DNA of 64,000 bases from positions 186,001 through 250,000 of the forward strand of contig JAHHIF010000002.1 in the NCBI GenBank assembly GCA_019358875.1. The letters run 5' to 3'. The stretch's first letter is position 1, and each line of letters starts with the position of its first letter. This document shows positions 1 to 8,356 of the stretch, piece after piece. A model generated the notes under the pieces. The model worked only from the letters and a program-made list of their open reading frames with translations. It was not told the DNA's origin and did no database searches. This DNA comes from Symplocastrum torsivum CPER-KK1. Lineage in GTDB: Bacteria > Cyanobacteriota > Cyanobacteriia > Cyanobacteriales > Coleofasciculaceae. The position numbers and the translations under genes are program-made.

Positions 1-294
1 AGCCGATGTCTTTATGTTGCTATCGTTAACCTATAAAAGTTAAAAATTATCTCTCGCGTGTTTGTTGCAGCTAAACCCTATAGGAGCGCAACTCACTGCA
101 TCTCTACTCTCCCAAGTTTATAAACGCGCTTTGCAACAGATCCCGTAAGGAGCTAGTAATAAGTGGACTTGATATTACTGAGTTAGGGGACATACCTTAT
201 GGTCACCCGTGCTAAAAGTACCATCTCTTTCACAAGATGGCTAGCTTTGGTCAAAAGCTGTTTCTCCTGGATCTCAAGCAAGTTCTACTTCAAG
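1..294. other. Non-coding left edge
   Basis: No reading frame of convincing length is seen on either strand. A minus-strand ATG near 196 opens only about 23 codons. A TldD gene is often paired with a PmbA/TldE gene, but no such partner follows here within the window. Confidence 0.5.
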
Positions 295-1797
295 CTAAGA
301 AGCTCCTCCAATCTGGATATTCTGTACTCGTACTGGCACACAGGTATGAGACATCTGAGCCACTTGCATCGGCTCCCCTTTCCCGCAGATATTAGTACCG
401 CATTGCTCTCGTTCGGAAGCTGGCCCAATGGCATCGACGCTATTCCAGAAGTCAGTGGTCATAGCATGATACGTCACATCCTTAAGCATCCCTACTACTT
501 TGCCCTTCTCTACTTTCCAGAAAGCATCGCCACCAAACTGGAAGTTACGCCGTTGTTGGTCGATCGAGAAACTGCCAACACCGTCAATTAAAATTCCTTC
601 TTCGGTATCTGCAATCATTTCAGCGACAGTTGCTGTATGGCTGCCTCCATCTGAACCCGGTTCCAGCCCAAGATTGGGGATGCGTACCATCGGCACACTA
701 TACCAGCTATCGGCGTAGGCACAACCGTTACTCGCCGGACGACCGAGACGATAGGCTGTTTCGCGGTCGGTGAGGTAGTCTGTTAAAACACCATCCTTGA
801 CAACGAACCAATCTTGTGCAGGCACTCCCTCATCGTCATAGCCCAAGGTACTGCGTCCTCCTGGTTGGGTGCGATCGGCTCGGAAGTTAACCCAAGGTGC
901 GGCGTATTGAAGCTTGCCTAATTTCTCAGTTGTGGCGAAGCTGGTACCAGCAAAGTTAGATTCGTAGCCATACACGCGATCGAGTTCAGTGGGATGTCCA
1001 ACAGATTCGTGGATGGTTAGGTACAAGTTAGTCGGCTTGAGGATGAGGGTGCTACGAATACCGGAGGGACTCTTAGGGGCATGAACTTTTTCAATCGCTT
1101 CTTCAGCAACACGCTCTACCTGGCTCAAGAGGTCTGGCGCATTGATATGCTCATAACCAATGTTTAGCGGTGGACGTTCGTAGCTACGACTTTGGGCATC
1201 ACCATTAGCAACAGCCGTACACCCCATACCTGGATAGCTGCGGTAGATAGTTTGTTGGATTAGAGAGCCTTCTGTAGAAGCGAAAACCTTGTCTTCACGA
1301 GTGAAACGCAGGTAAGAATAAGCTTTTTTGATGCCACGTTCGCCATAACTTAAGAGTTGCTCATTCAACCGCAACAGCAACTCGGCTTTCTCGGTAATCG
1401 GCACAGTGAAGGGGTCAATCTCAATTGGAGTGGTGTAAGTATCTTGGTAGGCTTCTACTGGCACTAATTGCACCCGTGTCTGTTGGGAAAGGCGGCTACC
1501 TTTTGCAATATCGACAGCAAGGGCGACAATTCGTTCAACTTCGGCTGGGGTTTTATAAGGGCTAGCGGCGAATCCCCACGCTCCATTAAGTAGAACCCGC
1601 ACCCCAAAGCCAGAACTCACATTATCTGAAAGTTGGCTCAAAGAGCGATCGCGTGCGTAAAGATTTTGAGTGCGGTAAGTGCAGAAACGAACATCCCCAT
1701 ACTCACACCCAGCACGGGTAATTAACGCGATCGCTAACGTCGGTAAGTCAGTAGTCGTAATCGGCGAGTCAGGTGCTTGTACCATAGCCAGTCTCAT
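295..1797 (-). CDS. tldD: TldD/PmbA family metalloprotease
   Basis: This is a 500-residue protein of the TldD family, zinc proteases that with TldE/PmbA degrade unfolded peptides and process modified peptides. The HExxxH metal motif reads HESVGH at residues 263-268, which marks it as the catalytic TldD type rather than the inactive PmbA type. The N-terminal part carries the expected conserved elements (SDNVSSGFGVRV, about residues 56-67), and the C-terminal half keeps the family pattern up to TNICGKGEPMQVAQMSH. Length matches the family. The ATG at 1797 follows no strong Shine-Dalgarno sequence, so the exact start is uncertain. No pmbA partner lies next to it in this window, so the heterodimer partner must be elsewhere. 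Family assignment is secure; the substrate is unknown. Confidence 0.9.
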   Translation of the reverse strand: MRLAMVQAPDSPITTTDLPTLAIALITRAGCEYGDVRFCTYRTQNLYARDRSLSQLSDNVSSGFGVRVLLNGAWGFAASPYKTPAEVERIVALAVDIAKGSRLSQQTRVQLVPVEAYQDTYTTPIEIDPFTVPITEKAELLLRLNEQLLSYGERGIKKAYSYLRFTREDKVFASTEGSLIQQTIYRSYPGMGCTAVANGDAQSRSYERPPLNIGYEHINAPDLLSQVERVAEEAIEKVHAPKSPSGIRSTLILKPTNLYLTIHESVGHPTELDRVYGYESNFAGTSFATTEKLGKLQYAAPWVNFRADRTQPGGRSTLGYDDEGVPAQDWFVVKDGVLTDYLTDRETAYRLGRPASNGCAYADSWYSVPMVRIPNLGLEPGSDGGSHTATVAEMIADTEEGILIDGVGSFSIDQQRRNFQFGGDAFWKVEKGKVVGMLKDVTYHAMTTDFWNSVDAIGPASEREQCGTNICGKGEPMQVAQMSHTCVPVRVQNIQIGGAS

Positions 1798-2024
1798 GCA
1801 AAGTCGATAACGTATTGTAACGAGTAGGTCACCAACTCTGCATAGAGCCTCCAGTTATTCCTGGCTAAGGCGCTTCATCACCTTACACTTCCTGACTTTT
1901 CACGCTAAGTCTTGGAACAAGTTGAGAGTAAAGGTTAAAGGGGAAAGGAAATCCTATAACCTTTACCCCTTAACCCTCTCCCCGTTTCTCCACAAGCCAA
2001 TTGAAAGATACTGTGAAAAGTCAG

Positions 2025-2807
2025 CTACACCTCCGGTTCAACTCCCAACGCCCGTAACTGAGCCGCTAATCGCTCAGCACGTTGTCGTTCTTGTTCAGTA
2101 CGTTGTTGCTCTTGTTCAAGGCGTTCCTCCGCTGTTAGCAACAGATTCCCTTGAGCATCCCACCAGCGCAACCAGGGAAACACCATATTCTGATACTGCC
2201 CCTGCCAAATACCTAACTCTACCCCCAGAGGCTCGATCGGGTAATGGTTTCGCTGATTCGCTGGCATTAACTGATAGCGTCCATTTACCAATTGATATAC
2301 TTCCACTTGCGCTCGCTTGACTTCATAAATGCCATAGAAAGGGACGCGAATCGCTTGCTCGTAAACCCAAAACTTACCTTTGTATCGAGTTTTGTCTCGT
2401 TCTTCTGTTCCATCTCCAGAAACGAATTCCAACACAATCAACGGTGCTACGAATTCCTTCCATAAAACATAAGAACGACGATATTCTCCATTTAGTGTTG
2501 GTGGCACATCGGGGACATAGAACCAATCGGGTGCCTCAGCTCCTTTTTCTGGTGGTTCCGGTGGTTCGGTTAAACCCCAGTAAATCCCACAATCCCGACC
2601 AATACAATACTGTCCATCAGGATGGCGTTGCTGCAAAATTGGGGTAATACAGTCAGTTAGCAGGTCTCCTTCTGGCGGTTCTTGAAAGTTTTTCACAAAG
2701 TTTCCATCCGAGTCAGGAAGCTGGGTATGATCCGGCAGCGAAGCTGGTAACCCAGCCGTGGGAGACAAATCAGTTGATGGATCTACAGATGTGGTTATTT
2801 GGCTCAT
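2025..2807 (-). CDS. Uma2 family (DUF820) PD-(D/E)XK nuclease-like protein
   Basis: The 260-residue protein has the layout of the Uma2 family, which is greatly expanded in cyanobacteria. Candidate active-site elements are PDVPP near residue 97, the strand IVLEFVSGDGTEERDKTRYKG (about 122-142) and FYGIYEVKRAQVEVYQL, which corresponds to the usual gh/EYWIVD-like end of the fold. The last ~35 residues (EERLEQEQQRTEQERQRAE) form a charged coiled coil, a common tail in this family. The first ~55 residues are low-complexity. The family is structurally restriction-endonuclease-like, but its cellular role is not established. It stands alone, divergent from the URC block downstream. Confidence 0.8.
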   Translation of the reverse strand: MSQITTSVDPSTDLSPTAGLPASLPDHTQLPDSDGNFVKNFQEPPEGDLLTDCITPILQQRHPDGQYCIGRDCGIYWGLTEPPEPPEKGAEAPDWFYVPDVPPTLNGEYRRSYVLWKEFVAPLIVLEFVSGDGTEERDKTRYKGKFWVYEQAIRVPFYGIYEVKRAQVEVYQLVNGRYQLMPANQRNHYPIEPLGVELGIWQGQYQNMVFPWLRWWDAQGNLLLTAEERLEQEQQRTEQERQRAERLAAQLRALGVEPEV

Positions 2808-3217
2808 ATCAATATCGTGATTTTATAGTTTGGATAAGGTCTTGTAACGACTGCACAGCTAGTTCAACAGAAGGCATTTGACAATTAGCGTGGAGGCTGA
2901 AATCTCCTAGCCTTGGCGAGCTTCTATGAAACTATGGTATTCAGTCAACTGCCTGGTGGATTTAAGCATCAGCCATCCTCTTTGAGGTGGGGAGTGGGGA
3001 GATGGAAGACAGGGAAGTCGGCTCAGGCAAAGTCGAAACGTATCGTAACGGCTGTGTCACTACCTCTGCATAAGACATTTAGCAATTCCTCAAACTTTAA
3101 TGCACTGGATACTTCAATAGAGAAAATCTGATTGCTATGATTAGAGCTTCTTTTAATTTACCGAGTTGGAAATTATCTAGATTCGGTAGTTATTTGTGCA
3201 TTCTACTAGGGGCATTT
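2808..3217. other. Intergenic region between Uma2 gene and URC block
   Basis: About 400 bases with the divergent promoters of the two flanking genes. Around 2985-3015 lies a G-rich stretch with two GGGGAGT-like heptamers followed by ATGGAAGACAGGGAAG. This resembles the repeat sequence found inside the DUF1688 gene at about 5302-5361. A frame of 72 codons at 2913-3131 has no family resemblance and no good ribosome site, so it is not called. Confidence 0.4.
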
Positions 3218-4483
3218 ATGCAAGAGCCGAAAATCGCATCCAAACCGAAGCATATTGTTTTAACGTCTCATCCCGGTCGTTTTGCCTCGAAACCTCTACG
3301 CATTAATTGGGGAAAAAGCGACCCTCTTGAACGGGGGCCAGTTATTGGGACACTACTAAACCCAGCTCACCGTAATGTTATTGGTACTCATTCGGGTTCT
3401 TATTCTGTCTATCGGGCTTTATCCGTTGCTAGTGGAGCGCTCCAGGCTAGTCATCGCGCTGACCTTACTAATACGGCTCCAATTGTCGCTATTGGTCCCC
3501 ATCCTAGTTGGTCTGACCCTAATCGAATCGTTTCACTCGACCCCTTTGGGGGACTGGTGGGTGAAGCGTATGCCTCGTTGTATGAACAGGGATATGACAT
3601 TCGACCAACAATTGCCGTGACTAAAGCTCATATCAATATGCCAGAACTACAAGACGCTGTGGCGAAAGGGCGCTTGTCAGTGGATGGTCAAATTTTGAAG
3701 AGTAACGGTAGTTTAGTTGTAACTAAGGTCGCCCTTGACCCAGTTTGGTATTTGCCAGGAATTGCCCAACGACTTAAGGTTGGTGAAAGTGACTTACGTC
3801 GCATCCTGTTTCAGCAAACAGGTGGGATGTTCCCGGAATTGGTAACACGCCCTGATTTACAAGTATTCTTACCACCGATTGGTGGCATTACGGTTTATCT
3901 AATTGGTGATGTGGCAGCAATTACTGACCCGAATCGCCTGCTTGCTGTGCGGGTACATGATGAATGCAACGGTTCCGATGTATTTGGATCTGATATCTGT
4001 ACTTGTCGTCCGTATTTGGTACACGGTCTTGAGGTCTGTGTCCAGACGGCACAGGAGGGCGGTGCTGGGATTATGGTCTATTCTCGCAAGGAAGGACGAG
4101 CCTTGGGTGAGGTGACGAAGTTCTTGGTTTATAATGCCCGCAAACGTCAGGTAGGAGGCGATCGCGCAGATGCCTACTTCAATCGCACCGAATGTGTTGC
4201 GGGTGTGCAGGATATGCGGTTCCAAGAACTGATGCCCGATGTGCTGCATTGGTTGGGGATTACCCGGATTGACCGCTTTGTCTCAATGAGCGATATGAAA
4301 TACAACGCGATCGTGAACTCTGGCATTGAGATTGTTCAGCGCGTTGCGATTCCCGACGAGTTGATTCCTGCTGATGCAATGGTGGAAATCGCGGCTAAGC
4401 AAGCGGCTGGTTATTACACGGAAAAAGCTGTACCCAATGCGGTTTCTTTGGCTGAAATTAAGGGACGTGGTTTAGCCGATTAG
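3218..4483 (+). CDS. GTP cyclohydrolase II-like protein, URC1 type
   Basis: The C-terminal two thirds is GTP cyclohydrolase II (RibA fold). Zinc ligands fall in the DECNGSDVFGSDICTC segment (three Cys spaced 11 and 2), followed by the GTP/catalytic region GIMVYSRKEGRALGE. An N-terminal extension of about 190 residues (KHIVLTSHPGR onward) and no RibB domain distinguish it from riboflavin RibA. This long form next to DUF1688 and uracil phosphoribosyltransferase is the URC1 arrangement of the uracil-catabolism pathway described in Lachancea kluyveri and noted in bacteria. The start at 3218 is chosen because AGGGG lies 7 bases upstream; the frame is open from 3137. The exact substrate (ribosylurea-type intermediates have been proposed for the pathway) cannot be read from sequence. 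Confidence 0.85.
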   Translation: MQEPKIASKPKHIVLTSHPGRFASKPLRINWGKSDPLERGPVIGTLLNPAHRNVIGTHSGSYSVYRALSVASGALQASHRADLTNTAPIVAIGPHPSWSDPNRIVSLDPFGGLVGEAYASLYEQGYDIRPTIAVTKAHINMPELQDAVAKGRLSVDGQILKSNGSLVVTKVALDPVWYLPGIAQRLKVGESDLRRILFQQTGGMFPELVTRPDLQVFLPPIGGITVYLIGDVAAITDPNRLLAVRVHDECNGSDVFGSDICTCRPYLVHGLEVCVQTAQEGGAGIMVYSRKEGRALGEVTKFLVYNARKRQVGGDRADAYFNRTECVAGVQDMRFQELMPDVLHWLGITRIDRFVSMSDMKYNAIVNSGIEIVQRVAIPDELIPADAMVEIAAKQAAGYYTEKAVPNAVSLAEIKGRGLAD

Positions 4484-4521
4484 GGATCGGGGATTGGTGA
4501 TTAGAGATTGGGTGAAGGGAA

Positions 4522-4549
4522 GACAAGGAAGTGAAGCTTTTTCCTTGTC
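4522..4549. repeat. Stem-loop between URC1-like and DUF1688 genes
   Basis: GACAAGGAA and TTCCTTGTC form a 9-bp stem with a 10-base loop. The arms are nearly the same as part of the repeat inserted in the next gene at 5302-5361. It could act as an attenuator or partial terminator, but there is no clean U-tract, so it is listed as a repeat. Confidence 0.5.
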
Positions 4550-4601
4550 CTCCTTAATCCCTAGTGGCTAAAGGTAATACCCATACTAAAAGGGAGCAGC
4601 T

Positions 4602-5912
4602 TTGAATAATTATGAACAGCAGGTAACCTGCTCTGATGAGCAGCACTCCACCATTGCTTATTTGAGAACACCTGTAGCAATTCGAGAGCGATGCGATCGC
4701 CTTTTTACTCTGGCAGGTGCTGACGAGTTACAGCACTTTCGCTGCGATTTAACTCAGCTAGACAAGGTAGCGAACTACGTCATTAAGGTGATGCGCGACG
4801 AGTACCCGGATTTGAATATCCCGTTTCATAGTCGCTGGCGGCATTTTGAGGTTGGGAACGTTCCCCGGATTGCAGAACTAGAGGAGAAGTTGGCAGGACT
4901 CGCGCCTCTAGAAAAAGCCCAAACCAAGTTTGACCTAGCAATCATTAGTGTCTTACTAGATGCTGGTGCGGGTTCTGATTGGCAGTATCACGAACAGGAA
5001 ACAGGTTTAGTATTTCGGCGTTCTGAAGGGCTAGCTGTCGCCAGTTTCCGGATGTTCTGTCAAGGCGCATTCTCTAGTGATGCCGAACGCCCCCTACAAG
5101 CCGATGCCCAAGGCTTACAAGGATTGACTGCCCAAAACCTTGCCCAAGGATTTCAGGTGAGTCAAACCAATACCCTTCTTGGTGTGGAGGGTAGACTTGA
5201 ACTCTTACAACGTTTAGGGCGATCGCTTATCAGTGAACCTCACCTGTTTGGTCAAGAAAATCCACGCCCTGGTAATCTAGTTAATTACTTGCTGGGTTCG
5301 CAAGTGGGAAGACAAGGAAGAGGCTTCACTCCTTTGTCTTCTCCTTCCCCACTCCCCACTTCATTAGCTGCCACCAAAGTATTAAGTGCGGTATTACAGG
5401 GATTGGGAAATATTTGGCCGGGACGATTGGCGATCGCAGGTGTCAATTTAGGTGATGTTTGGGTTCATCCTGCCCTCAAAGGAGAACATCCCAGCGATCA
5501 GTATGTACCATTCCACAAACTTTCCCAATGGTTAACCTACTCCCTTTTAGAACCCCTACAGGAACTGGGTTTAGAGATTACTGGGTTAGATCAGATGACA
5601 GGCTTACCAGAGTATCGCAATGGTGGCTTATGTCTAGATCTAGGGCTTTTGGAAGTAAAGAATACCGCTATTTTGCAAGAGCGTCATTTACCAGGATCGG
5701 AGGTAATTGTCGAATGGCGATCGCTTACTGTCAGTCTCTTAGACAAAATTGCAGCAGCAATCCGGCAACAGCTAAACCTAAGTGAGGTGGACTTGCCATT
5801 GGTGAAAGTCTTGCAAGGAGGAACCTGGACAGCAGGACGACGAATTGCTGCCCAGTTAAGAGTAGGGGGCGTTCCCCCTCTTCAAATCGAGAGCGATGGA
5901 ACGGTATTTTAA
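4602..5912 (+). CDS. DUF1688 family protein, URC4 type
   Basis: A 436-residue member of DUF1688, the family of yeast Urc4, which is needed for uracil use as nitrogen source but has no defined reaction. Family hallmarks include [10 protein letters not shown] near residue 72, [17 protein letters not shown] (about 109-125), [34 protein letters not shown] and the end segment [10 protein letters not shown]. The TTG start at 4602 is supported by an AGGGAG element 6 bases upstream, and an ATG at 4612 is out of frame. Residues of about 233-254 ([19 protein letters not shown]) are encoded by a palindromic G/C-rich repeat and look like an in-frame insertion. The gene sits 118 bases after the URC1-like gene and its stop overlaps an upstream frame of upp, so the three are probably one operon. 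Confidence 0.88.
   Translation: MNNYEQQVTCSDEQHSTIAYLRTPVAIRERCDRLFTLAGADELQHFRCDLTQLDKVANYVIKVMRDEYPDLNIPFHSRWRHFEVGNVPRIAELEEKLAGLAPLEKAQTKFDLAIISVLLDAGAGSDWQYHEQETGLVFRRSEGLAVASFRMFCQGAFSSDAERPLQADAQGLQGLTAQNLAQGFQVSQTNTLLGVEGRLELLQRLGRSLISEPHLFGQENPRPGNLVNYLLGSQVGRQGRGFTPLSSPSPLPTSLAATKVLSAVLQGLGNIWPGRLAIAGVNLGDVWVHPALKGEHPSDQYVPFHKLSQWLTYSLLEPLQELGLEITGLDQMTGLPEYRNGGLCLDLGLLEVKNTAILQERHLPGSEVIVEWRSLTVSLLDKIAAAIRQQLNLSEVDLPLVKVLQGGTWTAGRRIAAQLRVGGVPPLQIESDGTVF
5302..5361. repeat. Palindromic repeat inserted in frame within the DUF1688 gene
   Basis: The segment runs from AAGTGGGAAGACAAGGAAG to CTCCCCACTT. Its two sides are imperfect inverted repeats (AAGACAAGGAAG against CTCCTTTGTCTT; AAGTGGG against CCCACTT). 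Related sequence occurs outside genes at 2985-3015 and 4512-4552. It encodes low-complexity Ser/Pro-rich residues in an otherwise conserved protein. Confidence 0.65.
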
Positions 5913-5934
5913 AGGCAACCTCAAAAAGGCAACC

Positions 5935-6588
5935 ATGCAATTAGACAAGGTAATGGCGGCTGAAGTTACGATCATTGACCACCCTTTTGTACAGCACAAG
6001 TTGACGCTGATGCGTCAGGCTGACACGAGTACAGCAAAGTTTCGCCAACTTTTGAAAGAGGTTGGGATGTTGTTAGCCTACGAAGTAACTCGTGACTTGC
6101 CGCTTAAGTACGAACCCATCAAAACGCCACTTGCCCCTATGATGGCCCCCATGCTTGCCCCAGAAAAGAAGATGGTAGTTGTCTCAATCATGCGGGCAGG
6201 GCAAGGGCTTTTGGATGGAATTTTAGAACTGATGCCTTCTGCTCGTGTAGGGCATATTGGGTTGTATCGTGAACCTACGACCCATGTTGCAATTGAGTAT
6301 TATTTCAAACTTCCTCATGATGTTGAGCAGCGAGATATTCTCGTTGTTGACCCAATGCTAGCAACGGGTAACTCAGCGGTTGCGGCGGTTGACCGACTCA
6401 AGGAAGTTGGGCCAATGTCAATGAAGTTTCTGTGCTTACTCGCGGCACCAGAAGGAATTCAGCACTTCCATGAACAGCATCCGGATGTGCCGATTTATAC
6501 AGCAGCGATTGATGAATGCTTAGATGAACAGGGCTATATTTTGCCGGGACTTGGTGATGCAGGCGATCGCCTTTATGGAACGAAATAA
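5935..6588 (+). CDS. upp: Uracil phosphoribosyltransferase
   Basis: Upp makes UMP from uracil and PRPP. Visible hallmarks are [20 protein letters not shown] near the start, the PRPP-binding loop [20 protein letters not shown], and the C-terminal uracil-binding segment [13 protein letters not shown]. The frame is open from ATG 5896, overlapping the DUF1688 stop. ATG 5935 is preferred because AAGGCAACC precedes it and the family normally begins close to the HPFVQHKLT segment. Its position behind the URC1- and URC4-like genes fits the URC pathway, in which a uracil phosphoribosyltransferase is one of the required genes. A plain salvage role is equally possible biochemically. Confidence 0.93.
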   Translation: MQLDKVMAAEVTIIDHPFVQHKLTLMRQADTSTAKFRQLLKEVGMLLAYEVTRDLPLKYEPIKTPLAPMMAPMLAPEKKMVVVSIMRAGQGLLDGILELMPSARVGHIGLYREPTTHVAIEYYFKLPHDVEQRDILVVDPMLATGNSAVAAVDRLKEVGPMSMKFLCLLAAPEGIQHFHEQHPDVPIYTAAIDECLDEQGYILPGLGDAGDRLYGTK

Positions 6589-7463
6589 CTACTAAGCAAG
6601 TCAAAAGTTAAAAAGGGAAACCCCCCTAATAAGTAGGCTCTTGGCGGCTACCTGTATGTGAATTAAATGTGCAACAGCTTATTCTCCTGGTTTTTAGCCA
6701 CTTAGTCGCTTCGTAAGCTTTTGCCGTTCTAAAATGCATACGTTTTCAGGTAAAGAGGGGGAAGGGAAACACTAGGCATCTTTTCTCTTTTCCCATGGAT
6801 TGCTGCTGTAATCAAAGGTGCGATCGCTTAGTATCAATTCCTACACAACTTGCTGATAGATTTTCCTCTTTGTATTGAAATTAGGAGGATTGATAAGTTG
6901 CTAAATCTTCGTTACAAATTTGCGCGGTATAAGACATACATTTTCTGAGTTGTAGTGATCGCTTTAAGAAATTATTACAAAGACTCTTGTTTCTTTAAAG
7001 ATTTTGTAAAGAACTCGCCCAAAGAGTAGCTGTCAAAGGATTCCAAAAAAAAGCTCTAAACCTTCCTTGACAAGGATTAGGGATTAATTGTAATTTTATC
7101 CTATAGCGAAAAATACTTATTGACTTAATGTTTGCCTCTACCTTTAGATAGAATTCAACTAAGGCAATAAGCCCTATGGTTCTTTCTGACGAGTGAGGCT
7201 GGATTTAATTTTTTTCTTCTAATGGCTTCTGGCTTAAGCTGAAAAACTTCTGAAACATGCCTAAGTCTGAGTAGGGAGTAATAAGAATGCAGTAAAAATC
7301 CTTCTTTTGTAGACCTTAGAGTAAAGTATGTCTCTTTTGTATTTCGTCGTGAATAGTTCTGAACTGATAATTGACGAATCTACTACTGCCTATAGGGTCT
7401 AATTCAACTTTTATCTTTACAAACAAGTCAGCAAACGATTAGGTGTATCTACCATCAAAACTC
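6589..7463. other. Long A+T-rich intergenic region
   Basis: About 875 bases without a supported gene. The only translation signal of note is an AGGAGG at about 6883 followed by TTG at 6898 and just 16 codons, with no known similarity. The right part must hold the promoter of the small secreted protein. No tRNA-like or terminator structure with a U-tract was recognised. Confidence 0.4.
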
Positions 7464-7742
7464 ATGAAAAACATTATTTTGACTTTGGCTTTTTTTCTCC
7501 TTAGTACTCCATCTGCTCTTGCTGAGATTATGATCTCTAACCAGGATGATCGTAATTACCCAGCCACGATTGCTATGTATTTTTCTAGCCCTATCCAACT
7601 AAATATTGACGCTAACTCAGAGAAGTCATATCCCTGTAAGACTCAATGTGTACTTCATTTATTAGGACTCTACAGTCAAGCCATAACTGTAAAAGAAAAG
7701 GCTGTGGTCATAATCAGAGGGGGTATAGTCACCGTTAAATAG
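7464..7742 (+). CDS. Small secreted protein of unknown function
   Basis: A short protein of 92 residues from the ATG at 7464 (the frame is open from a GTG at 7443). It opens with a textbook Sec signal peptide: MKNI, a hydrophobic core of about 12 residues, then a predicted cleavage after SALA. The mature part of about 70 residues has two cysteines close together (YPCKTQCVLHL) that could form a disulfide. No family is recognised. It stands alone between two long non-coding stretches. The signal peptide makes a real gene likely, though not certain. Confidence 0.55.
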   Translation: MKNIILTLAFFLLSTPSALAEIMISNQDDRNYPATIAMYFSSPIQLNIDANSEKSYPCKTQCVLHLLGLYSQAITVKEKAVVIIRGGIVTVK

Positions 7743-8356
7743 CTTGTACCTTTTCCTGGATGCAACAGTTTAAAGCCTGAATGCCTGAGGCGATCGCTTC
7801 TACACAACCAAAGACTTAACAACGTCACATCAAGTACTCCCGTTGAGTGCTTGATGCTTCCCAATAACTAAAACTGTGATATTGCCTGTGTTGCTGATAA
7901 TCAGTGGCACAGGCTGCACTTTCTGGCATGGCATTGAAAAGCCGTGGCTCTGTGCCTACGGCAATATTTGATGGTGGGGCTAGGCTTAAGATTTCAAGAT
8001 TTCAACGTAGTTGCCTGTGTAGCAGAGTCTCTAGCCTTCGGTCAATCGGTAGGAGAAAAGCGATCGCTTATCGAGAGAGAAAATGCTAAAAACACAGTTG
8101 TTCCGTTACCCAAGGTACATTGTAGGGAACAACTCACCAGCTTTTGTCCAAATCCCCGTACCGTCTTAGTCTCAGCGGAAATGATACGATGATGATAACA
8201 ATGCCCCTACAAAGGGTGGTGCCTCAATGGTCAGCAGTTAGGAACCAAAAACTGTAAACAGTTTTGAATTTAATTTTTAACTCCTTGCTCCTACCTATAG
8301 TCTTGACGCTCTAACCTCTACCCAGACCTTAGCGAATATTAAGTCTCTCTCCTGCT
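7743..8356. other. Intergenic region upstream of secA with a hairpin at 7828-7856
   Basis: No gene is supported here. CATCAAGTACTC (7828-7839) pairs with GAGTGCTTGATG (7845-7856) through a 5-base loop with one G-U pair. It has no U-tract but may end the upstream transcript. Frames at 7904-8192 show no family features. The secA promoter should lie near the right end. Confidence 0.4.

Noticed and set aside
199..591. 130-codon plus-strand frame at the left edge
   Set aside because: It runs mostly opposite the tldD gene, has no family features and no ribosome site; a shadow frame.
2913..3131. 72-codon frame upstream of the URC block
   Set aside because: It includes heptamer-like repeat sequence and has no recognisable protein features.
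6898..6948. 16-codon frame with a strong AGGAGG site
   Set aside because: Too short to support and no gene follows that it could act on as a leader peptide.
7904..8192. Two short overlapping frames upstream of secA
   Set aside because: Basic, low-quality sequence in repeats-like DNA; no start signals or similarity.
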